Positions 24,388 to 32,199 of a stretch of DNA of 42,557 nucleotides are shown here, one piece after another. A program made the translations under genes and the position numbers. Within the stretch, counting starts at the first letter, position 1. Every line of letters begins with the position of its first letter. The DNA lies in contig JAPPOR010000919.1 of the NCBI GenBank assembly GCA_028817905.1, forward strand, positions 1 to 42,557, written 5' to 3'. Source of the stretch: Myxococcales bacterium. GTDB lineage: Bacteria > Myxococcota_A > Polyangia > Polyangiales > JAFGIB01. Under the pieces are notes generated by a model. That model was not told the DNA's origin, ran no database searches, and was given only the letters and a program-made list of their open reading frames with translations.

Positions 24388-25191
24388 ATGAGGAAACAGC
24401 TACTCATCGCATGCATGCTCGCTCTCTGTGGCACCGTGATCGGCTGTGCCGCCGCCACGACGCCCCCGGACCCGGCCACAGCGGAGCCGGACGCTCCCTC
24501 TGGCGATGGCCCCCCACCGACCCCGGACCTCGGACAGTATCGGGCGACCGAGCCCACAATGGCGCAAGCCGGTACGGGTGCTGGGCCGGATCTGCAAAGC
24601 GAGGAACGCGGAGCGGCAGACCAACGTCCTCGCGGAGCAGAGGAACAGCCAACGGCCCCCACAGCGGAGGAGCAGGAGACATCCGCGGCCGCTGAGGAGA
24701 GTCCGGACGACCACCCGCGGGACGCGCAGGAAACAGCAGACCCAACCGAGGTTGAGCGGGCGACAACGATGGCCGCCGTGGAGGAGAACCTGGCGCGCCT
24801 GCGGTCCCTCAACCTGTTCGAAGTCGGCGGGCTCGTCGCGACCGTACCGGGGGAAGCGTACTCGTGTGCGTACAATCAACCCTGTCCTGGCGACGAGGCC
24901 GACACCGCGCGCGCCGTACAAAGCGCCCGCCTCGCGGAGCTGGTGGTAGCCGGGGAGGAGGTCCAGTCGATGACGGGACTCGACACGCCCGACCGGACCC
25001 CACAGGAACATCTGCAAGCACTGCAACGACTGTCGATCGTCCGCATCGGGGCGCTGGTCATCGACGAACCAGCCACCTCAGGCTTCTGCTATAATCTACC
25101 TTGCCCGGAGGACAAGGCTGAAGCTGAGGCGAAGAACGCCAGGCGCGCCGCCGAGCTCTCGGAACTCGTCCACCTCACCGAGGACCTCTGA
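24388..25191 (+). CDS. Lipoprotein with low-complexity linker and two C-terminal Cys-motif repeats (SCAYNQPCPGDE / GFCYNLPCPEDK)
   Basis: Lipobox MRKQLLIACMLALCGTVIGCAAA; RBS AGGAGG about 10 nt upstream; two aligned repeats LRSLNLFEVGGLVATVPGEAYSCAYNQPCPGDEADTARAVQSARLAEL and LQRLSIVRIGALVIDEPATSGFCYNLPCPEDKAEAEAKNARRAAEL. Confidence 0.85.
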   Translation: MRKQLLIACMLALCGTVIGCAAATTPPDPATAEPDAPSGDGPPPTPDLGQYRATEPTMAQAGTGAGPDLQSEERGAADQRPRGAEEQPTAPTAEEQETSAAAEESPDDHPRDAQETADPTEVERATTMAAVEENLARLRSLNLFEVGGLVATVPGEAYSCAYNQPCPGDEADTARAVQSARLAELVVAGEEVQSMTGLDTPDRTPQEHLQALQRLSIVRIGALVIDEPATSGFCYNLPCPEDKAEAEAKNARRAAELSELVHLTEDL

Positions 25192-25205
25192 CCGCATTTC
25201 CCGAC

Positions 25206-26999
25206 ATGGGGCCGGGCCCACGGCTGGGCGCGGGCCTTGACCTACCGTGGGGTCCACGCGGCTTTGTGCGCGATCCGAATGGGCGTGACCACGTGGCCAA
25301 GCACGTGCGGACCTTTGTGGCCGCACCGCCAGCCCACGGCAGGTCGTGGAGCCATCTGTTCTTCTCGCTGCAACCGAGGGACCGTTCGCTTCCCGACGTC
25401 GCACAGTACCGCGACGCTTGGGACCACCTGATGGAGTGCCTGCCAGAAGGCGCAGCGCGGGCGCTTCACACCACGGCCCTGGACCTTGGCGCGCCGCACC
25501 CGAAGAATCGGACACGGCTCCTTTCGCTCGTCAATGCAATGGTCGACCGCTACGGGCTTCGTTGGATTAATGAAGATCTCGGCCTGTGGACGCTAGGGGG
25601 AAAGCCGCTGCCCTACCCTTTGCCACCGTACCTGACAGAATCCGGACTCCAGGCGGCCATCGACAATACTCGGCTGTGTCAGCGGGAGCTGTCGGTCCCC
25701 CTGTTGGTGGAGTTCCCTGGATTCGCCAAAGGGGTCAGCCTTCCACTGGGAGATCTGGACGCATACGACTTCTTCCGGAGACTGATCGAGGAGACCGACG
25801 CCCCGTGCACGCTCGACGTGGGCCACCTGATGTCGTGGCGTTTCCTGCGTGGACATCGCGGGGAAGCACTGCTTGCTGAACTCGAACGTCTCCCCCTGTG
25901 GCATTGTTTCGAGATCCACCTGTCCGGCTGCCTCATCGACAACGATGCGTTCTTCGACCTGCACCATGGCGTGCTTCTCCCGGAGCAACTCGAGCTCCTA
26001 CAGCGGCTCCTGCCGCTCTGCCCCAACGTGCGAGCTGTCACCTTCGAGGACCCGGCGCTACGCGACGACGGCACCCTGGAGCCCCGCTGCGCAGAGAGCC
26101 TAGCTGCACTGGCTGAGATCGTTCCCGAGCCCTCGGGCGGACCGCGCTCGGTTTCGGTTCCAGCCGACAGAGAAGCAGCCACCGAGCACCCCTGCGCCGT
26201 TCGGCGAAACGAGCGACCGCTCCGAACTGCGCGCGACCCACGACACAGGCCGGCGAACCTGCAGGAGGCGATGCGTCTCGACGATCACCTGAGTCGTTTG
26301 GTCTGGGACATACGTACGCGGGAATCGTTCCTGGTGTCGGGGCAACTCTCTGCTGCAAACGACCCAGAGCGTCGCCATCTTGCGCAAATCGACGCCGAAG
26401 AGCTGCGGTCGCTCGCTCGGCAGGCGACCGGTGCCCTACTCGCGAGGGCACAACCGGGTGTGGGAAGCCTCAAGGAGTGCTTCGGAGATGCCTTCGCAGC
26501 GTGGCGCAAGCGGCACCCCGCCGATCGTGACTTCCAGCACCTGGCAGAAACGTTTTGCGCGAACCATGGCCAGGAGGTGCGGGAGGGTATGACGGTGGAG
26601 CGCGGCAGTTCCCTGGAGCAGGCCTTTGCCGAGTTCGCACAGACGGCAGGGCTGCTCGCCCCCCGGGCGGCGGCCCTGGCGCTCGCCAAAGCCGTCGCAC
26701 GGGCATGGCTCGTCTCACAACCATTGGCATTCACGATCCCAAGCAGCTTTCAGCGCTGCGAGACCGGGGTGTTTGCGGTCATCGACGGCGACCCCCCGTT
26801 TCTGGTTGCGGCCATCGGAGGACAACTTCTCGAGGGGCCGATCACGGAGCTGATTGCGGCATTGTTGACCGGTACACCCTCTGAACAGGCAGCGCGGGAT
26901 CAGCAGGTGGACAACGAGGTGGCCCTGGCCACTGCCGCCGAGCTGCGCCAGCTCGGCCTTCTCCCCCTTCTCCCCCTTCGAACACGCCCGACCGCGTGA
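25206..26999 (+). CDS. DUF692/MNIO-family-like (multinuclear non-heme iron oxidase) protein with an extra C-terminal domain
   Basis: Ordered DUF692-like motifs: WINEDLGLW, YPLPPYLTESGLQAAIDNTRLCQRELSVPLLVEFPGF, DAPCTLDVGHLMSW, CFEIHLSGC, DLHHGVLLPEQLELLQRLL, AVTFEDP; followed by ~290 aa of a second domain. Confidence 0.75.
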   Translation: MGPGPRLGAGLDLPWGPRGFVRDPNGRDHVAKHVRTFVAAPPAHGRSWSHLFFSLQPRDRSLPDVAQYRDAWDHLMECLPEGAARALHTTALDLGAPHPKNRTRLLSLVNAMVDRYGLRWINEDLGLWTLGGKPLPYPLPPYLTESGLQAAIDNTRLCQRELSVPLLVEFPGFAKGVSLPLGDLDAYDFFRRLIEETDAPCTLDVGHLMSWRFLRGHRGEALLAELERLPLWHCFEIHLSGCLIDNDAFFDLHHGVLLPEQLELLQRLLPLCPNVRAVTFEDPALRDDGTLEPRCAESLAALAEIVPEPSGGPRSVSVPADREAATEHPCAVRRNERPLRTARDPRHRPANLQEAMRLDDHLSRLVWDIRTRESFLVSGQLSAANDPERRHLAQIDAEELRSLARQATGALLARAQPGVGSLKECFGDAFAAWRKRHPADRDFQHLAETFCANHGQEVREGMTVERGSSLEQAFAEFAQTAGLLAPRAAALALAKAVARAWLVSQPLAFTIPSSFQRCETGVFAVIDGDPPFLVAAIGGQLLEGPITELIAALLTGTPSEQAARDQQVDNEVALATAAELRQLGLLPLLPLRTRPTA

Positions 27000-27077
27000 C
27001 GTTCGGCCCCTGGGGCATCGGCTGATGTGCGCGCCGGAGCCCACGTACCAGCGGGGTGCTGTATGCTTGCGGTCGCC

Positions 27078-27971
27078 ATGGAGAATCAAGTCTCTCTCGA
27101 CGGGCTGCGTTGTTTCGCCGCCGCGGCCGACCATCTCAACTTTCGACGGGCTGCCGCGGCGGTCGGCCTTTCTCCACAGGCGTTTAGTGCCCGGATCGCC
27201 CAACTGGAAGAGGCACTCGAGCTCGCGCTATTCGTTCGTACTACACGCAAGGTCACACTGACGCCCGAGGGCAACCAGCTACAGGCGCACACGCGCCGCA
27301 TCCTGCAGCTGGTCGCCAACTGCTCCTCGGTCGCCCGGGGCCAGAGCCAAGAAGCCGTCGAGCTCTGCATCGGTACGCGCTTCGAGCTCGGGCGTAGCTG
27401 GCTGTCACCCGCGCTCCAACGTCTGGCGGCCAACAGTCCTCAGTGGCGCCTGCACCTGAGTTTCGGCGACGCACCGGCCCTGCTTCAGCGGCTGCTCGCA
27501 CATGAGATCGACTGCGTGGTGTCGAGCAGCCGTATCGAGAACATGCCCGTGGTCTATGACTCCCTACACGACGAGACCTATCTGTTCGTCGGCGCACCGG
27601 CGCTATTGCGCAAGACACCCTTCGACAAGCCCAAGGATGCGGCTGCCCACACGCTGCTCGATGAGCGACGAGACCTTCCCTTGTTTCGATACCTGCAAGA
27701 CCGGGCGCCGGTACGGCGCTGGCCATTTCGCGGTCATCGGTACCTGGGCACGATCAGCGTGATTCGCGACTGGACGGTCGAAGGTCACGGTGTCGCAGTG
27801 CTGCCAGAGTACCTCGTGCGACCCGACCTGAAAGCCAAGCGCCTGGTTCGCATCCTGCCCCGGATGCCGCTTCAAGCCGACCAATTCCGACTGCTATGGC
27901 GCATGGGTCATCCGCGCGAGCCGCTGCTGCGGCAGCTCGCCGAAGCATTGCGTGGTGTCCCCCTACGCTAG
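27078..27971 (+). CDS. LysR-family transcriptional regulator
   Basis: MENQVSLDGLRCFAAAADHLNFRRAAAAVGLSPQAFSARIAQLEEALELALFVRTTRKVTLTPEGNQL (wHTH) plus substrate-binding-like domain. In-frame ATGs also at 27063 and 27027. Confidence 0.92.
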   Translation: MENQVSLDGLRCFAAAADHLNFRRAAAAVGLSPQAFSARIAQLEEALELALFVRTTRKVTLTPEGNQLQAHTRRILQLVANCSSVARGQSQEAVELCIGTRFELGRSWLSPALQRLAANSPQWRLHLSFGDAPALLQRLLAHEIDCVVSSSRIENMPVVYDSLHDETYLFVGAPALLRKTPFDKPKDAAAHTLLDERRDLPLFRYLQDRAPVRRWPFRGHRYLGTISVIRDWTVEGHGVAVLPEYLVRPDLKAKRLVRILPRMPLQADQFRLLWRMGHPREPLLRQLAEALRGVPLR

Positions 27972-28014
27972 TTTTCATCCAGGAAAGGTCGCACGCCCTT
28001 TCCTGGATGAAAAC
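27971..28014 (+). terminator. Perfect 18-bp inverted repeat directly at the LysR stop codon; probable bidirectional-type terminator
   Basis: GTTTTCATCCAGGAAAGG - TCGCACGC - CCTTTCCTGGATGAAAAC; the left arm starts at the last base of the stop codon. Confidence 0.75.
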
Positions 28015-28112
28015 CGGTGAGGTGGTCACTCCCGGGAGCCCTCCGTACATGCAAGGAGAGCACGCTTAGAAGCCGCCTTGGAAGGCACGCTATCCTTGCC
28101 GGCGTGACTGCG

Positions 28113-30020
28113 ATGACCACCTCTGCGCTCGCGAGAGGCGCCTGCCTCGTCGCCCTTTTGCCGATCGTTGCATGCAGCTGCGATCCCGACCGCCTGGGTT
28201 CCGAAAGGCCCGATGCGGGGACCGTAGCCGGCGGGGATGGCGATGGCGACGGCCCGCCCGCGCACTGCACCCATGGCAATACGCTGTGCGACGGGGACAT
28301 GGCTCGCATCTGCGACGGTCGGGGCGGGGTCGAGACCGTCGCGTGCGGTGAACAGGGCAAGGTGTGCGTCAACTCGGCGACCAGCCCCACAACGGGCGAG
28401 TTCCTCCCACTGGGATGCGTGGATTGCGTCCCGGGAACCTCGCGATGTGAAGGCGGTATGGGCGAGTACTGCGCGGAGGACGGCTCCGGCTTCATCCGTT
28501 TCGAGTGCGATGCGATGCAGGGGATGGAGTGCACGGAACAAGGTTGCACAGGTCGGTGCGCCCCCCCGGAAGCGAAGCACAGCTACATCGGATGCGACTA
28601 CTACCCAACGGTCACGCTCAACCCTGTCTGGCGCGGCTTCGACTTTGCCGTCTCGGTCGCCAATGCGGGGGACTCCAACGCCAGCGTGATCGTGACGCGG
28701 GGCGATGAGGCCGTTGCCACGGCGAACGTCGCGGTCGGTGGCATCGAGGTCATTGTGTTGCCGTGGAACCTGGCGCTCAAGGGCGGCGATGTCGACGCCT
28801 GTCAGGTAACGCCCGACCCGGGCGCGAGTAGGCTCGAAGCAGAGGGCGCCTACCGCTTGCGCAGTGACCAGCCCGTAACGGTCCATCAGTTCAATCCACT
28901 CTCCTATCAGCTAGCCGATGACGATGGGGACGCGCCCGCCGGCTGTCCACTCGGTGTCGAGTGCAGCCCGGAATACGGCACGAGCGACTGTCTTTCCTAC
29001 TCCAACGACGCGTCGCTCCTGCTCCCCGCCACTTCTCTCACCGGAGACTACACGGTCATGTCGTGGCCGTCGGCCGGCAACACTGCCTCCTTCTACGCCA
29101 TCACCGCCACCGAGGATGGAACCGAGGTCACAGTTTCGGGCAGCGCAGCCATCGAGGCCGGGGGCGGACTGAGCCAGCAAGGCAACGGTACCGTCGCCAT
29201 GCAGCGCGGCGATGTGCTGCAGGTGGTCGCGCAGCGCACAGCAGCGGGCGACGACGCGACCATCAGCGACGTCAGCGGCACGCACATTCACGCCAACAAG
29301 CCCATCCAGGTTGTGGGCGGAAACTCGTGTGCATTCGTGCCAGACGTCTCCGCAGGCGAATGCGACCACATCGAGCAGGCCCTGTTCCCCTCCCAGATCC
29401 TCGGCGACGAATATGTGGTCAGCTACCCCGCCGCGGTCGCCTCCGTGTCCCCCCATATCCTACGTGTATCGGCGATCTTCGACGACACGGAAATCGCGCT
29501 TGACCCACCGATCGTCCCGGCCTTCTCCATGTCACGAAGCGACCCGCCCCGAACGATCCGCATCGGAGCCTATGAGATGGGGGAACAGCGCGAGCCGATG
29601 GATGTGCACGTTGCCGCTACCCGGCCCATCGTCGTGGCCCAGTACATGCAGGGTCTCGAGTCTGTCCCGAGTGGCTCAGGCGACCCTTCGATGGCACTCG
29701 CGGTTCCGGTGGCCCAGTACCGAACCAACTATGTCTTCACCGCGCCCGAAACCTACGACACCAACTTCATCAACGTGGTCGGACCACCGGACGCGCAACT
29801 CGTACTCGACGGTGAGCCTGTGCGAAGCCAAGGGACAGCCGCTGGTAGTTCGGGCTTCGCCGTCTTTCGCATCGAACTTCCTCACAGCACCGCCGGCTCG
29901 CACACGCTCGAGGCGAATGCTCCGGTTGGCTTGCTGGTCTATGGCTACGGCCGCTTCACCAGCTACATGTATCCGGGTGGTCTGGACCTTCAGCCCATCA
30001 CGCAGATCGGTCCCCAATAG
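28113..30020 (+). CDS. Lipoprotein with IgGFc-binding-protein N-terminal-like region
   Basis: MTTSALARGACLVALLPIVACSCDPD (lipobox-like); YYPTVTLNPVWRGFDFAVSVANAGDSNASVIVTRGDEAVATANVAVGGIEVIVLPWN...SLLLPATSLTGDYTVMSWPSAGNTASFYAITATEDGTEVTVSGSAAIEAGGG...LQVVAQRT...SGTHIHANKPIQVVGGNSC. Start moved in from 28017. Confidence 0.8.
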   Translation: MTTSALARGACLVALLPIVACSCDPDRLGSERPDAGTVAGGDGDGDGPPAHCTHGNTLCDGDMARICDGRGGVETVACGEQGKVCVNSATSPTTGEFLPLGCVDCVPGTSRCEGGMGEYCAEDGSGFIRFECDAMQGMECTEQGCTGRCAPPEAKHSYIGCDYYPTVTLNPVWRGFDFAVSVANAGDSNASVIVTRGDEAVATANVAVGGIEVIVLPWNLALKGGDVDACQVTPDPGASRLEAEGAYRLRSDQPVTVHQFNPLSYQLADDDGDAPAGCPLGVECSPEYGTSDCLSYSNDASLLLPATSLTGDYTVMSWPSAGNTASFYAITATEDGTEVTVSGSAAIEAGGGLSQQGNGTVAMQRGDVLQVVAQRTAAGDDATISDVSGTHIHANKPIQVVGGNSCAFVPDVSAGECDHIEQALFPSQILGDEYVVSYPAAVASVSPHILRVSAIFDDTEIALDPPIVPAFSMSRSDPPRTIRIGAYEMGEQREPMDVHVAATRPIVVAQYMQGLESVPSGSGDPSMALAVPVAQYRTNYVFTAPETYDTNFINVVGPPDAQLVLDGEPVRSQGTAAGSSGFAVFRIELPHSTAGSHTLEANAPVGLLVYGYGRFTSYMYPGGLDLQPITQIGPQ

Positions 30021-30139
30021 TCGTCCTTTGGGAAGCGCTGTGGGTCATCGTCCGTTGCAGTCCCACCCATTTTTCCTCGCCGCTCATCCCTGAGAGTCGC
30101 GCTGTGCTAGCCTGAAAGCCGCGCCAACGATCGGCGAGC

Positions 30140-32194
30140 ATGGGCTGTCGATGCCGTCGTGCGCACAGTAGGGGTTGTCTCTTGGGGTTGTATCGGAGCG
30201 CTTTGCCATTGGTCGCGAGTCTGTTGCTGCTCGCGGGCTGTTCGTCCACCAACCGCGCCGATGGCGTGCTCTCACCGAGTGGCCGGGACGCCTCGACCGA
30301 GGAAGGTCAGGATCCCCAGGGGTCGAGTCCGATCGACAACGGCCGGGGAGGCGCCGGTGGATCGCAAAGCGAAGGCAACGGGACGCGAACGAACCTGCCT
30401 GGTAGAGACCCCGGCAACCTACTTGGCGACGGCACCTCCGGTGTGGGCGGCGGTCGCGTGCTCGATGGAACACCGTTCTGTGCGCCCACTACGTGCGAGG
30501 ACCGCGGAGCCGTGTGCGGAACCATCTCGGATGGCTGCGGCGGTGTCATGGTGTGCGGCACCTGTGAAGGTGGGCGGATTTGCCACGCGGCAAGCCACAC
30601 CTGTACTGAGCTGACCGACCTGTGCGAGAACGCCGGGCTCGAATGCGGCGCAACCGTCGACGCCTGCGGCGCACCGATCGCGTGCGGCACGTGCGGCGGC
30701 GGCGAGGTCTGCAACGCGACCACTGGTACCTGCGGCCCATGCCAGCCACGCACGTGCGAAGATGTGGAGGGCGCCTGCGGCGAGATTCCGGACGGCTGCG
30801 GTGCCACGCTGACCTGCGACAGCTGCGGAGACGGGGAGGCCTGCGACGCCATCGTCAAGCACTGTCTGCCGTGTGAACCCACGACCTGTGAAGAAGCGGC
30901 CGTTGAGTGCGGCACCATCTCCGATGGCTGCGGGGCCACCCTCGACTGCGATGAGGAGTTGGGCGGCTGTGGGGACGGGCTGGCCTGCGTCAGCAACCGC
31001 TGTAGGCCCGAAAGCTTGCCGCTCGAATGCGACCTGCAAATGGCAAACTGCGGGGAAATCAGCCACAGCTGCAGTGGTGAAGCCGTGGACTGCGGCGTCT
31101 GCCCCCAGGGGGAGATATGCCAGGCAAATCGCTGTGAAGTATGCGTCCCCAGTACGTGTGACGAGCTTGAGCTCGAGTGCGGCAGCGGCGACGATGGCTG
31201 TGGAGGAACCCTCAACTGCGGCAATTGCCCGCGCATCGACGAGGAAGGAAACCGCCTGGTCTGCCACAACCACCAATGCTGCACTCCCCAGAGTTGTCCC
31301 GAAGGGGCGTGCGGTGAGATCGCCGATGGCTGTGGGGGAACGCTTTCCTGCGGAAGCTGCCCCGCGACGGAGTCCGGCCAGGAACAGGTATGCGGCCTCG
31401 TCACGGCCAATGTCTGCACGCCTTGTACACGGCGCACATGTGATCCCGGCGCCTGCGGACGGGTTAGCGGCGGCGACGGCTGCGGCGGCTCTCTCAACTG
31501 CGGCAGCTGCCCCCAGGACGACGTCGGCGAAGGCGAACGCAACGTCTGCAACCGCTCCGCCAACGTATGCGAGCCATGCACGCTCACCAAGACCACCTGC
31601 GATGCCGGAGAATGCGGACGTATCCGCGATGGGTGCGGGGGGCGCATCGACTGCGGGGGCTGTGTGGACGGCGAGGTCTGTGGCCTGGTGAGCGCCAACG
31701 TGTGTACGCCGTGCACGCCGACCAAGACCAGCTGCGACGACGACGACTGCGGCATGATCAGCGATGGCTGTGCTGGATACATCGACTGCGGGGGATGCAC
31801 CGGAGGCAAGCAGTGTGGACTGGTAACCGCCAATGTCTGCAGTGTCTGCACACCTCAGGCCTGCTCGTCCGACAAGGAATGCGGGACGACCTCGAACGGC
31901 TGCGGCGGCACGGCAGACTGCGGAACGTGCGAGGACGCCGGCGACGTCTGCATCGCCAACCAATGCTGCAAGCCCAAGACGTGCAACGATCCGGGAGTGG
32001 GCTGCGACGCCACGGACGACGGCTGCGGCGGCCCCCTCGATTGCTCCTGCCAGACGGGCCTCGTGTGCGACGCCAGCGGCGGATGCTGCTCACCCAAGAC
32101 GTGCATGGATGTGTGCATGGACGGCGACTACGATGGCGACGACGGGTGTGGCAACGATCTCCAGTGCAGCGATTGCAGCGCACCGCCACAGTGA
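30140..32194 (+). CDS. Cys-rich tandem-repeat lipoprotein (~13 repeats)
   Basis: Hydrophobic leader and lipobox LPLVASLLLLAGCSS; repeats such as CEPTTCEEAAVECGTISDGCGATLDC and CTPTKTSCDDDDCGMISDGCAGYIDCGGCTGGKQCGLVTANVCSVC. Confidence 0.88.
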   Translation: MGCRCRRAHSRGCLLGLYRSALPLVASLLLLAGCSSTNRADGVLSPSGRDASTEEGQDPQGSSPIDNGRGGAGGSQSEGNGTRTNLPGRDPGNLLGDGTSGVGGGRVLDGTPFCAPTTCEDRGAVCGTISDGCGGVMVCGTCEGGRICHAASHTCTELTDLCENAGLECGATVDACGAPIACGTCGGGEVCNATTGTCGPCQPRTCEDVEGACGEIPDGCGATLTCDSCGDGEACDAIVKHCLPCEPTTCEEAAVECGTISDGCGATLDCDEELGGCGDGLACVSNRCRPESLPLECDLQMANCGEISHSCSGEAVDCGVCPQGEICQANRCEVCVPSTCDELELECGSGDDGCGGTLNCGNCPRIDEEGNRLVCHNHQCCTPQSCPEGACGEIADGCGGTLSCGSCPATESGQEQVCGLVTANVCTPCTRRTCDPGACGRVSGGDGCGGSLNCGSCPQDDVGEGERNVCNRSANVCEPCTLTKTTCDAGECGRIRDGCGGRIDCGGCVDGEVCGLVSANVCTPCTPTKTSCDDDDCGMISDGCAGYIDCGGCTGGKQCGLVTANVCSVCTPQACSSDKECGTTSNGCGGTADCGTCEDAGDVCIANQCCKPKTCNDPGVGCDATDDGCGGPLDCSCQTGLVCDASGGCCSPKTCMDVCMDGDYDGDDGCGNDLQCSDCSAPPQ
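30476..32190 (+). repeat. About 13 tandem Cys-rich repeats of 35-50 aa at the protein level
   Basis: Consensus by eye: C.P.TC.....CG.ISDGCGGTL.CG.C..GE.C......C..C. Confidence 0.85.
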
Positions 32195-32199
32195 TCAGG

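Noticed and set aside
30307-31963. Two 514-aa antisense ORFs opposite the Cys-rich gene
   Set aside because: Repeat-driven shadows of a periodic Cys/Gly gene; the plus strand has a lipobox and conserved repeats.
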